Below are positions 32,280 through 43,311 of a stretch of 60,000 nt of DNA, piece after piece. Position numbers and translations under genes: made by a program. Each line of letters begins with the position of its first letter. Position 1 is the stretch's first letter. Source of the DNA: Tubulanus polymorphus (Eukaryota; Nemertea; Palaeonemertea; Tubulaniformes; Tubulanidae); NCBI RefSeq assembly GCF_964204645.1, contig NC_134028.1, forward strand, positions 14,561,263 to 14,621,262, written 5' to 3'. The notes under the pieces were generated by a model that was given only the letters and a program-made list of their open reading frames with translations, did not search any database and was not told where the DNA came from.

Positions 32280-33450
32280 ATCTACTAACCAGCGTCTACT
32301 GTCTGTCACACCTGCTCTCCATGCAACGTTTTGGTCAGTAATTTCGTTAATAATCGGTTTATCTCTAAATATTATGTATTAAATATTCAGTAAGGAATTT
32401 GCATTCAGAAATAAATCATGAAGTGGCATAGATTTGTTAGTATTTTCATCTATCAGCGATAGTTTACCTAGCATATGCTCGCGTAATGCTGGAAAACAGC
32501 TTTTTCTGGCCCATCACGTGGCGCCACCTACTGTATTTTGATATGCTAATGAGCTGGTGATGGCGTCACGTTAAGTTTCCGAAATAAATAATATCCCGTG
32601 GATTCGGTAAAGATCGGTATGTTCTGTAGGAAAAATAGAATATTGATAAAGGTTTGAAATCCGCGGCCAAATGTTTGAAATCCGCGGCCGAATCACTGGT
32701 AGTTATAAATCCATTTATTGATACCTCATCACCACAACAGCTTTTCTCCGCTGCATCAGTTCGGCGTGTTTAGTTTAGGCCTATACGTCTTGGTACTCTA
32801 ATGATTTATCGTAGTAAATATCCGATAAAGAAACTAACTGTTTGAAACCCGCGGCCAAATCACTGTGAGTAATAAATTTATTTGTACTTGCTTTGATTCT
32901 CATGGGCGAGGAGAACCCGCAGTGGACCCGGGGAACGATGATGTCAAGACACAAGTTGATTCATCCATCTTTATAGCTCGACAGTGCTTATAATATTTTG
33001 AGTAGTAAATTATATCCTGTCGGTGGGTTAAGTGTACTGATGAAGAAAATTGCTAATCGTTAACATTTACTGTTTGAAGACTGCGGCTGAACGCGATATC
33101 TTACAAATTTGTTTATTTACACTTCAATTGATAATCGAAGTGACGAGCAGCCTCCGTTGGATTTTTCGGGATGACGAAAAACATGTCGCCTCATTGAATA
33201 GGGCCCAATTTTTGATGTTTACGGCCCGACAGTGCTTTTGTAACGTTGATTCATGATAATAGGCACGGAGTATTTGAAGATCGTAGTGAGCTGAAGGAAA
33301 TCATACGGAGTATATTGGCAACAGTGGCAAGGTAACAAAGCCTAAGTGCTTTTTAGTGAAAATAGTTTGACATAAAATAATAATAATAAGAAACACGCGA
33401 ATCTCAAAAGGGTTTTCTGTGAAGTAACAGAAAACCCTAATTATTAGATT
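32280..33450 (+). repeat. Repeat family X, copy 1 (uninterrupted reference copy)
   Basis: About 1.15 kb shared with 53850-54940 and with the fragments at 47826-60000. Landmarks are CTGTCTGTCACACCTGCTCT, GGTAAAGATCGGTATGTTCT, GAAACTAACTGTTTGAA, AGACACAAGTTGATTCATC and CGAAGTGACGAGCAGCCT, with a terminal hairpin at 33410-33437. A GCGGCC-containing block (TTTGAAATCCGCGGCC) is duplicated near 32655-32690. I find no coding sequence and no class-defining ends, so the family is unclassified. Confidence 0.85.
33410..33437. repeat. 11-bp perfect hairpin at the end of family X
   Basis: GGGTTTTCTGT (33410-33420) and ACAGAAAACCC (33427-33437) flank a 6-nt loop. The last bases of the window (AGGGTTTTTT) enter the same position in the third copy. 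Confidence 0.8.
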
Positions 33451-34439
33451 TATCAAGCTCATTACTTATGAAGTGGGAAAAAACGGCACTATGGCCGGTT
33501 TTGATCATATGAAAACCCTGATCCAGGACTTTCGCCTCCTACTCGATCTGTCAAGCCGATATACACATGCTTTTAAGTAGGCCCTAGTACTTATTATAAT
33601 CGTCAAATGCATATTTTACTGGGTAGGCCTATACGTGATGTTGTACACCTGCTGAACGTTAAATGTATAAAACCATAATACAAACTTATTGTATATTTAC
33701 CTGCTCTCTCAGTCTCACTACACCACGACATCCACGTGCACTAGTGTCGCTGAACAGCAAGGAATTTCGGCATGAATACATGCAGTGCAAGGTTATCTAA
33801 AATCGAATTGGAACGAAAAATTACTTCCGGAACGGTGTAGACCTAAGTTAAAACTTTCACTCTATTGATACAAATTTTAAATCAAATTGCCTTTTTATTT
33901 TATATAGTTCAATATGAACTATTGACATTTTATAAATGCAGCCATTTCATATTATTGTATAAATTTCGTTCCGTACCATGGTTTGTCTGTTTACCTGGGG
34001 GAGGCGGATAACTACTTTTTGCGCATTGATAAATAGGTCTAAAAATCTAGTCTTCAAAATATTTAATGAAGAGATATAAAGTTTCACATTAGAATGATTA
34101 AAGTACGTATTCTAATCAATAATCAAATAAAGTCATCGGGAATATGCTCATAATATTCTAACTGCTGAGTGTAAACTACAGTGTACATGTTTCGATGACG
34201 TTTGTGTGACTGTTTAACATCTTTCATTCATAGTGGCTTCTGAAACGTTTTTATGGTTCTCATTTATGTCTGGTAACGTCTTAAGAGGCCGCCAAAAAGC
34301 AAGGGTGGGATACAGACATGCCAGTCCCACTAAAGAACTGCGTGTTTAGAGTCATAAAGACGAATACAGGCAGCTCTCTGCATGTTTAAGCCTTTTCTAG
34401 AAAGGAGGCCGATTTGCAAATTTATTGCTAGGCTGTTCC
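33451..34439. other. Intron sequence, nothing recognised
   Basis: No coding or repeat structure that I can support. Confidence 0.4.
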
Positions 34440-34575
34440 TTTTATTAGCATTGGTTTGACATCTATGATGTCATTCCAATGCTCGTAAAATGGATCAAAA
34501 ATAGAAGTATGAAAAAATAGGGCCGGCTCTCCTCATTTTCATAGTAACTTCAAATTGTCACTTTGTTCACATAAA
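34440..34575 (+). repeat. Dispersed repeat C, copy 2
   Basis: Direct-orientation relative of 11171-11330, with ATTAGCATTGG...CCAATGCTCGTAAAATGGATC and CTCATTTTCATAGTAACTT. Confidence 0.75.
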
Positions 34576-35505
34576 ACATGAAACAACTGAAAAAGACTGC
34601 GCGATGAAAACAGGGACATCAAACTGAGAAGCACTGAATTTTTGAATAAGGTGTGATTTGAAAAGGCATCTGTGCTGGTTTTTCAAAAAGTCGAATCTTA
34701 ATTGACTCCTATTGCATAGGCCTAAGCCAGGACCTCTGGAATTGAATTGAATTGACACAGTAATTCGCCTGTAATTTGCGATGGTAAAAAAGTGAGACCG
34801 TCATGATGAGAGTTCTACATATGTGGGTCATAGTAACTGTGATGCTAACGTCTTACATTTACAGTATCACATTACATTTGTGGTTTGTTGAGGTAATACT
34901 TCGCGAATACTCATTTTCAGTTTTTCACTTAGACCCATCATCCTGACATCCTTGTAAAACCATAGTCCTGAGGGGCCTTAAATTCCATCAGAGTGTTTGT
35001 TGGGAAGGAGAGTGGGAATGTCTTAATTTGAAAGGTTGACAAACAATATCCTTGAGTCTTTGTTTTTTACAGTTAGAAAGGAATTATCCCTAAGGGCATG
35101 CATGTTGGCATGCATCTATTTCTTCACTGCAGATGTATTGCGTAGCAAAAGTCGGTATCTCGCCATGTCAATGTACACAAAGCAAGCGTACGCCCGCAGA
35201 TTACTTCTGTGTGCCTCAAACTGCACACGGTCTGGTGTCAGTATAAAGATGTTCATATTGCCATGCTGGTTATGAATATCCCCATTTTCTAAGTGTTCGA
35301 ATGAAATAAGTGGTTTGAATAAGTCTTAATCATTGATTTTCATTTGAATTATTATCAGTCTAATTACGTGTTATAATAAAACGTCTTTGAAAGTGATGCA
35401 TAATGTTCATGAAAAGTCTTTGACTATCATTGTCACTCTTATTATGCCATATATCACTCAATTTTAGTTGCAGTTGAGTATGGCGCTGTGATTGGCACGA
35501 CTTGA

Positions 35506-35572
35506 AACTGTAATTTTCAACAAACGCTGAGAGTGGTACGTCTACTGTATGTGTTTGTTGAAAATTACAGTT
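35506..35572. repeat. 20-bp perfect inverted repeat
   Basis: AACTGTAATTTTCAACAAAC (35506-35525) pairs perfectly with 35553-35572 around a 27-nt loop. It lies about 370 bp upstream of the fourth kinase exon. Confidence 0.9.
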
Positions 35573-35945
35573 GAGCGAATGTTGTATCTTTGCAACTGGT
35601 ATAATTTCATAAAAATGATAGATCAGTGACATCGAAATCAGCTAAGTTAAAATAGTAGTTACATAATTTTTCACAATTATTTTGAAAACCTTTATTTGAG
35701 ACCTTGAGAAGACCTTTGGTCATCTAGTTTCCCTAGTTGGTTTTCATGGTTCAAGTGGATATTGCAACATCTGCCAGCTTTGTCCTGACAAAAAATTGTA
35801 GAAAGTTGTCTTCACAGCTCTTGTGCTTTTAAAGATATGATGATGCCTTTCATTTATTCAGGTCTACAAGGTTCTAAAAATAGGCAATGAAATATTAAGA
35901 TGAGACATTACCTTTCTTGTAAATTATCTCAAAATCTTATTTCAG

Positions 35946-36166
35946 TGAGCCGTACTTGGAAAATATTGTCCTGCATTCTACGTTTGTTCTTTTAAAACAA
36001 GACATCATGCCTGCTGACCTTGTGCATGTAGAAAATAGTCAACAGAAGTTATACTCATTCCTATCAACCTGCTGGGGTTTTGTAGCAGATATTGACATTG
36101 ATAGTGAGAAGTATCGCGGTATTGGTGCCGCACGATTTAAATTGACAGCTCTTGCCAAAATCATTA
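35946..36166 (+). CDS. Sphingosine kinase exon (WGF block)
   Basis: After the TTATTTCAG acceptor, the first base completes a Gly codon from the 14.03 kb exon, and the frame reads EPYLENIVLHSTFVLLKQD, then PADLVHVENSQQKLYSFLST, CWGFVADIDIDSEKYRGIG and AARFKLTALAKI. WGFVADIDIDSEKYR closely matches the animal sphingosine kinase block that follows the ATP-site core. The donor is ATTA|GTAAGT, ending in phase 1. The following exon, which should carry the R-x-Y-R-G segment, is not recognisable in the rest of the window. The next 23 kb are transposon-rich, so the intron may run past the window or the gene may be interrupted. Confidence 0.9.
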
Positions 36167-37130
36167 GTAAGTATAACCATATAATACAAAAATGCTTTAA
36201 TTGTTCTATAGAATTTCTTGATTCAGGGGATTTTTCAGAAATGCCACTCAATTGCTTTTCTAGGTGTATTGAATTATATCAGCTTCCTTACCCTTTGAGC
36301 ACCAGCCGGTTTCATTATCTATACCCCTGGAGCGCCAGCACTTTTTGGTGTAAAATGCCCGTAATAGGTACCCCCTTTGACAATACAGAACTCCAGAACT
36401 ATTGGTAAGAGAAAGAAGTTGTCTTTAGAAACTTAGTAGGGGACTAACTAAGCTATCTTGACCATTTAACCAGTGTTAAGGTCATGGTCAAGGTCACGAC
36501 TAAAAAAACGAGTAAAATTGTTATTCTCTATCATGCAGAAGTTTTATTGAATGATCAGATACTTATTGAATTGAACAAACACTCAAAAACACTGAACAAA
36601 CAATCCAGAAAATTTTAGTAATTTCAGGGCCGAAAAGTAAACTTTGAAAGCCCCAGTATCTATTTGTATGTGCTAATAGGTTCGAATCCCGTAAGTGTGT
36701 AATAGAAAAATATATTAGGATTTATTCATACACCGCTATATATTTCAAATTTTTAGCTTACTGCAAGATTTCATAACTTGTTATCCCCAAGAATACAAAA
36801 GATATTCTTAACTCATTCACTCTGAAATACCCATATTCAAAATTGCGTGCAGCAGACGGAATCAATTTCCGCCATTTTGGTTAACAGGGGATTCCCCCTC
36901 TGGTACTTCCCAAGATCAATAGTGTCTATGACGCGTTGTGTAGGGGATTCCATGGAATTCCCTCACATAATTTATGATAATAATGTTTACTCGCATTCTG
37001 ATTGGTTAAAGTCACGTGTAGTTTGATTGTAGGCAGTGTTTACATTTGTGACGTCATGCTCTCAGCGGCTTTCCGTATGCAACGGTAAATACCGGCAAGC
37101 CGCTTACAGCGGCTTAACGTAGTCATTGAG
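36167..37130. other. Intron or flanking sequence, nothing recognised
   Basis: No coding segment. GGTCATGGTCAAGGTCAC at 36480 resembles the words of the tandem repeat at 46.55 kb. A GAATCCC word near 36690 is B-box-like but isolated. Confidence 0.4.
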
Positions 37131-37133
37131 TTA

Positions 37134-37210
37134 GGTAATTCTATTTCGTTTCGGTTATGGGTTTTGGAGATCCAATGAGATATGCCTCGCGCATGCGCCA
37201 TCAGTTGCCT
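37134..37210. repeat. DIRS left inverted terminal repeat
   Basis: GGTTATGGGTTTTGGAGATC followed by ATGCCTCGCGCATGCGCCAT matches the reverse complement of two separate right-end segments, the split expected of the DIRS terminal and internal complementary repeats. Confidence 0.8.
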
Positions 37211-37311
37211 CTTGACGCCATGCGGCAGTCACGGCGTGAGAGTTCACGCTCATAAAATTTTTCGGATTTTTTACGTTCCACTTGCGGGTTTTTCAAGATT
37301 TGAGATCGATT

Positions 37312-38493
37312 ATGCAAGAAGGAACGGTACCGGAACCTGGAGATGGGAGCGTGGCTCCTGTTAGTGTTAGTGTTTCTAGGAAAAACACTCGAAGAAGCCC
37401 TCGACGAGGTCGGGTGGAAATTCCGAGAAAAACAAAATCGGGGCGGCGAGCTCCGCTACGTCGATTTTGCCTTCCACAGCGGCGATTTCTGGTTCCAGCG
37501 CGTCGCGTTGTCGAACTGTCGGGTCTTCGAAGGTAAAAGAAAAGAAAGATTCTAATAATAACGCTTTGGATTTTCAACGGATTGAGAAACTTTTGACTGA
37601 AGTAATCCAGTCCCAGGTCGAGATGAAGGAAAAAGTGAGTGTTATGTGGGAAGCCGGGTGCGGCGACGAGGTCGGCAGTGATTCGGTTTCGATTTCCGAT
37701 TTCGACCAACAAAACGGCATGATATTTCGGACGATGAGGACTATGAGGGGCCTCCAGCAAAAAAGAGCAAACCAAGTTCTGCCGAGGGAAGTGCTCAAGC
37801 CGCTGGCTCGAGTAGGCCTAATAGCATTTTTTCAGCAATGCTGAATAAATGGCAAACTAAAGAAACCACAGGAGTTTCTGTGGATGGAGACCTTGCCAAT
37901 ATTGTGCATGGGCTATTCCAAGAAGGGATTAGCGATGAATCGTATAAAGACCCTTGTAAAAAATATGAGAGACCGGACAATTGTGAGAGTCTCGGCCCGT
38001 GAAAGTTGACCAACTGGTTTGGGATATTATTTCGACGAAGTCACAGGCGATGGATGCAAAGTTACAAGTCACTCAGACTTGCATCGCAAAGGCAGCGGTC
38101 TGTCTTACTTATCTGGTGGATAAGTTTAATATTTGCGAATCGGCCGAGAAGCCGAGTAACGACATCGAGGAATATTCTTCTGCCTTAGCGCTGCTAGGTC
38201 ATGGATACCATAACTTATGTTTGCGACGACGAGAACTGTTAAAACCGGATTTGAAAAATGAGTATACTCATTTGTGTTCCTCGTCTGTTCCTCATACCGA
38301 CAAACTTTTCGGAGGAAATGTGGAAAAAACAATCAAAGATATTACTAATGTGAACCGTGTTGGGTCTAAGTTAAAACCACAGACTTCAGGCTTCAGAAAC
38401 AGGGCTTGGAATAGGAGACCGTGGAAAGGGCGCGGCGCATCTACATCGTACAGCCGATATAGCCATATGCACAAACATTTCGGCTCAAAATAG
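37312..38493 (+). pseudogene. DIRS Gag-like protein, frameshifted
   Basis: It starts at the ATG at 37312 with a basic N-terminus (RKNTRRSPRRGRVEIPRKTK). After a frame change it passes a coiled-coil-like segment (DFQRIEKLLTEVIQSQVEMK), and after another change near 37840 it reaches the typical DIRS Gag core: MDAKLQVTQTCIAKA, ALALLGHGYHNLCLRRREL, KPDLKNEYTHLCSSSVP, LFGGNVEKTIKDI and NRVG. It ends in an RG-rich, nucleic-acid-binding tail (RNRAWNRRPWKGRG). The family domain is well matched. At least two frameshifts break the frame. Confidence 0.85.
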
Positions 38494-38499
38494 AATAGT

Positions 38500-40470
38500 T
38501 ATATAAACTTCCAGCAGGCCCATTTGCACGGTGGAAGCGGGCCGAGCTACAGCAAATATAAGAAAGGAAAGAGTCTGAAACAAGTCAAACAAGTCAGGTT
38601 AGTAGAAAGTCAGATTTTACTATTAAAACCGCTGGAAGTCTCCAGTTTCATTTGGAAAACTGGAAAAAGATCACATCAGATGTAACCATCTTGAGTGATG
38701 TTTCTGGCCACAGGCTTGAATTTATTGATGGTAAGGTACCAGTTCAGCATTGGGTACCCAAGCCGTTGAGATTTAATGATACAGAAACTGCAATTATACA
38801 GGTGCAGCTTGATAGATTCCTGTAATCAGGTGTTATTGAAATGACTGATCATAGCTATCCAGAATTTATATCGAATATTTTTATTCGCCCGAAAAAAGAA
38901 GAGGGGGCATATTGAGTTATTCTGAATTTGAAAAATTTGAATACATTTCTGGAATACCATCACTTCAAGATGGACACTTTTGAAGCTGTTCTCAAGCTGG
39001 TTACACCTGGGTGTTTTATGCAGTCTATTGATGTTAAAGATGCGTATTATTGTATATCAGTCCACCCGGAAGACCGGAGATGGCTTAGGTTCATGTTCAA
39101 TGGAAAATTGTATCAGTATACATGCATACCAAATGGCCTTGCATCAGGACCTCGGACTTACACGAAATTGTGTAAGCCAGTTTTATCTTCCTTAAGGAAG
39201 ATGGGGATAACAATAAGTGGTTACATTGATGATGAAATAATAATCTCAGACACTGAATCACAATCCCAGCAGGATAAGGTTGACACGATTGAGTTGCAAG
39301 AAGAATTAGGGTATATAATTAATTATAAGAAGACTACTAAAGACGGGTCTCAAGTTATTACACATTTGGGTTTCGTTATAAACTCCAATGAAATGATAGT
39401 CACTCTGACTGAAAAGAAAAAAGAGTACATCTTAATTGAATGCTCCAATTTATTACAGAAGAACATTGAGACGATTAGAATTGTGGCAAAGGTTGTAGGA
39501 CTCATCGTGGCAGCTTTGCCTGCTGTGGACTATGGAATGATGTACTATAGAAACTTAGAAGGTGAGAAAATCATAGCTTTACAAAAGAGTAAAGGAAATT
39601 ATGATAAAACAATGATTGTATCATGTGAGATGAAACAGGAATTAAAATGATGGGTTGAGAACCTGCATACGGCAGAGCGGAAGATATCTCGAGGGGAACC
39701 GAATGCCGTTATTTCAAGTGATGCTTCCTTTCAAGGCTGGGGGGCAGAATAATAGAACTGGAGGGAGATGGAGGAAAGATGATGCTGAAGAGAATCAATC
39801 TATAAACTTCTTAGAATTAAAAGCCGGATTCTTTGCTCTAAAATCCTTCTGTTCAAAAATGAAAGATACCCATGTCCATCTGAAGATGGACAACACATCT
39901 GCCATTTCGTATATAAACCATATGGGTGGTACAAAAGTCAAAAGCCTTAATAGCCTGGGTCGTGAAATCTGGGAATGGTGTAAAATAAGGGGTATCTGGC
40001 TTTCAGCTTCACATATACCTGGAAAGTTAAATGTGGACGCGGATTTTGAGAGCAGACATTTCTGTGATGAAGCAGAATGGAAGTTAGATTCCTCTATATT
40101 CAGAAAGATTGTGATGAAAAATGGGACAACAGACATTGACTTATTTGCTCACTAGAATGAATGCACAGTTGCCGATTTACGTATCATGGCGCCCGGACCC
40201 AGGGGCCACATTTGTCAATGCATTTTATGTGTCATGGAAATTTAATCTATATATATATGTTATATGTTTCCACCTTTCAGTCTTGTGGGAAGATGCCTAC
40301 AGAAGATTAGAATGGACGAAACTCCAGCAGCAGTATTAGTAGTTCAGCTGTGGGCGACACAGGCGTGGATGACAACACTTGAAATTATTGATAGACATCC
40401 CCGTAACTCTGCCGAAAGTCGATTGGCTGATAACGCGACAGGGAGAAACTCACCGGTTGAAGGACAGACT
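38500..40470 (+). pseudogene. DIRS reverse transcriptase / RNase H
   Basis: RT motifs in order: FIRPKKEEGAY, SIDVKDAYYCISVHPEDRRW (motif A Asp), CIPNGLASGPRTYTKL (motif B), the catalytic YIDDEIII, and HLGFVINSNEM. RNase H follows with ISSDASFQGWGA, INFLELKAGFFAL, MDNTSAISYINHMGG and IPGKLNVDADFESR. The end segment is YVSWRPDPGA and FPPFSLVGRCLQKIR. In-frame stops are seen at about 38823 (TAA), 38911 (TGA after EEGAY, where an Arg codon is usual) and 39648 (TGA). A frame change occurs at the G-run near 39738, with more near 40150-40270. The longest intact piece is 38928-39650. Confidence 0.92.
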
Positions 40471-40574
40471 GACATTAGTTGCCTGTCTAGTTTCTGGAGT
40501 TCAGGAGAAAAACAGACGTTTTCAACAAGGACTAGAGAGATTGTTGGCCTCATGGAAAAAGGGCACACATCAAT

Positions 40575-41463
40575 AGTATGAGGTTTTTCTCAGGAAATGG
40601 AAACGGTTTTGTAATAAATGGAAAGTTAATCCAATTCATCCCTCTGTAGAGCAGTATCTCGAATTTTTAGTTTATCTTGTTGATGTAGAAACCTTAAGTT
40701 ACAGTGCAGTGAACTCAGCGAGGTCTGCTGTTGCTCAGATTGTAGAAGTTGATGGGAGATATAATTCAATGAGTATAGGGGCTCACCCCTTGGTGTCTAG
40801 ATTTATGAAAGGATTGTACAATTTGAGACCGCCCCAGGTTAGATATACTTATATATGGGATGTTTCCGTTGTTTTAAACTGGGCGGAGAGTTTATCGCCT
40901 GTTAGATTTTTAAGTTTGAAACAGTTGACTTTGAAACTTGTGATGTTATTATCGTTGATTATGGCTGCCAGACCAGCGCAGTCAATGAGTCAATGAGGAT
41001 GATTAAAGAGAACGAGAATTATAAGTTTTATTTTGGGAGAACCGATTTAAAACAGTCACGAAGGGGATATATTCCCCCAGATGTTTGTATTAAAAAGTAT
41101 TATGTAAATAGGTTAATTTGTGCTCATCTTGCATTGTCGGAATATATTAGGAGAACTAAGGATATTCGGGAATCTGAACCTAGATTGTTTGTTATTTACT
41201 TAAAACCATACAAAGCAGTTTCGAGAGATACAATAAGCAGATGGGTAAAAACTGCGATGTCGCAGGCTGGAATTGATACAAAAGTATTTAAGCCTCATAG
41301 TGTAAGGGCGGCAGCTACCTCGAAAGCTAAGCTGAACGATGTGCCTTTGGAAGATATTTTGAAAACGGCTGGTTGGTCTAACGCAGCTACTTTTGCTAAG
41401 TATTATGGAAAACCAATTGTACATGATTCGCAGAATTTTGCTGAAGGAGTATTGAAGAAGTGA
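40575..41463 (+). pseudogene. DIRS tyrosine recombinase
   Basis: The 3' gene encodes a phage-integrase-like recombinase, used in place of an integrase. The core-binding part includes VEQYLEFLVYLVDVETLSYS and HPLVSRFMKGLYNLRPP. In the catalytic part the first Arg lies in MAARPAQS, the H-x2-R motif is KPHSVRAAATSKA, and the nucleophile region is GWSNAATFAKYYGK with the Tyr. A TGA at about 40994 separates the N-terminal segment (40709-40996) from the catalytic segment (40993-41463). The beginning (about 40575-40709) is in a connected frame without a clear start. Confidence 0.9.
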
Positions 41464-41534
41464 TTATATGTTAATAAATTTTTGCAATACTACGTACATT
41501 TGAGTTGTTACTGTTTTGTCGCTTCTTTGAAGTC

Positions 41535-41813
41535 TCATTGGATCTCCAAAACCCATAACCGAAATGAATAGAATTTGAAAGTTAAACGAGCCTTACCTGA
41601 AAGGTGAAGTTTGACTGGAATTCTATGGAGTGAGGTTATGGGTTGGATATCAAATGCCCTCCCTTCCACTCCCATTGTTAGGGCTCCAAAACAGTATTTG
41701 TTGAATACTGATGGCGCATGCGCGAGGCATATCTCATTTGATCTCCAACCCATAACCTCACTCTATAGAATTCCAGTCAAACTTCACCTTTCAGGTAAGG
41801 CTCGTTTAACTTT
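41535..41813. repeat. DIRS right end: inverted copies plus large palindrome
   Basis: 41535-41577 is the inverted copy of the left GGAGATCCAATGAG segment. 41582-41656 (ending GAGGTTATGGGTTGGATATC) pairs with 41737-41813 as arms of about 75 bp around a loop of about 80 nt. The loop includes CTGATGGCGCATGCGCGAGG at 41709, inverted relative to the left terminus. Confidence 0.85.
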
Positions 41814-42760
41814 CAAATTATTGCATGACCAAAAAACGAAGAATGCCTGATTCTGGTGCATCCGCAGTTGTGAGCCAAAAAGAGTCAAATGAAGACTCAC
41901 ATCTATGAATAATTTTTTGGATTAGAACCTAATAGCGCCGCTTATAATTGTTATTAGCCACTTATACTAAGCGCCTAATAGCACCGGATCAATATTTTGT
42001 GGGATTGGAACCTAATAGAAACTACAGCGACGCTCATGCTAGAGTCATTAAAGTTCACATGTCATGACGCCTGGGCGCGATTTTTTTTTCACAAGAGCGT
42101 TTCCGCCATCTTGTTTGCAGTGCACATGCTCCCTATTCCGTTTGTAAACACAATCCACACGTGTGCACTACACTCGCTGTATCAGCGCCCGCTGCTATTA
42201 ACCTACTAACAAATGTGAGTCAAATATACCCGCCAACCTGGGCACCTTTTCAACGATTTTACATTATGAAAAATTTTGAAATTGACATTCTGCCACCGTT
42301 CTACATTCATATTTCAACTATAAACTTTTGGAGGAAATTGTCGTTAAGCTTTCTGATCGCACCTGCGTGCTTGAAATGGAAATTAGTAATAGTAGTATGA
42401 TTGAAAATAAATATCTAAATCTAAATCATTCTATTTTCTTTCAAAAAGGCTGCATTGGGTAATGTGGTTAGGGAATAAACAGAATTTTCTATGCCTTTGT
42501 ATTCCTCAAAAGTTGATCTCTAATTTCTAACACTCATCAACAAGTCTTTTCTGTGTAAGTTTCAAACATTTTGATTGAGTAGGAAAATGCTACACGTCCG
42601 GGTTCATGATAAGCAGGTCTGATAAGTAGTAGACCCTAACGTGCGCTCGTATCAGCGTGTTAACAGTAATACACTTCTATATACGTACGCGGGCACAGGC
42701 CTACACTATGGAAACTCTCCTGTGCACAACAAAATTAATTTATGATAGACTGGCATGCCA
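41814..42760. other. Non-coding, nothing recognised
   Basis: No coding pattern. Short recurrences of ACCTAATAGC occur at 41926 and 42011. Confidence 0.4.
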
Positions 42761-42774
42761 TCTGGTGATATTAT

Positions 42775-42888
42775 AGGTTTATCCTTGATGACGTGAGTTG
42801 ATCCTTCACGTCATGACATTATCCTTAATGTTATGAATTTATCCTTCACGTTAGGGGTTTATCCTTCACGCGATGACTTGATCGTCTG
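42775..42888. repeat. 20-bp minisatellite, five units
   Basis: ATCCTT begins units at 42781, 42801, 42821, 42841 and 42861, exactly 20 bp apart, with a degenerate sixth (ATCGTC) at 42881. Consensus is about ATCCTTCACGTTATGAATTT. Confidence 0.95.
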
Positions 42889-43311
42889 TTTGGCGGGGAT
42901 GGCCGCCCATACAGGTCGCACATAACAACGATTCTGAGTGAAGATATAAGCTTGCCTGCCTACTTAAATCAATCCTATCGTGAAATTATTAAACACCATG
43001 TCAGTTGATAAGCTTTATTTCGTCAGTAATCGGCAATGGCCTCAAATTTGCATACACTTGGGAGCTTCTGTCCTAATTGAGTCGTATGCTGATGAAAATC
43101 CTCCGATGAAACCCAGGCTCTCACTTTGCTGGGTCACTCATAGTTTTAGTTTTTTTATATGTCATTCTATGAATGTATTAGAATTATGAATATTAATTTA
43201 TTGAGACAAAATTTCCCAAAATCAAGTCTTTTCTGATATATTTTTCTTATTTCATTTTTAATGAAATTAATTTTTTCGTACTAGTAGCCTATACATGACA
43301 AATTTCATATA

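Larger units (their letters stand above)
37134..41813 (+). mobile_element. DIRS-type tyrosine-recombinase retrotransposon, degenerate
   Basis: The gene order is Gag, RT/RNase H, tyrosine recombinase, with inverted rather than direct terminal repeats. The left GGTTATGGGTTTTGGAGATC and ATGCCTCGCGCATGCGCC (37153-37202) recur inverted on the right at 41535-41560 and 41709-41757. A large palindrome lies at the right end. There is no integrase, LTR or primer-binding site. Multiple frameshifts and stops in all three genes mean it is dead. Confidence 0.92.

Noticed and set aside
36680-36700. GGTTCGAATCCCGTAAG resembling a tRNA B-box
   Set aside because: No A-box at the proper distance and no cloverleaf; likely chance or a repeat fragment.
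37282-37775. Minus-strand and alternative + strand frames over DIRS gag
   Set aside because: Shadows; the gag frames carry the family motifs.
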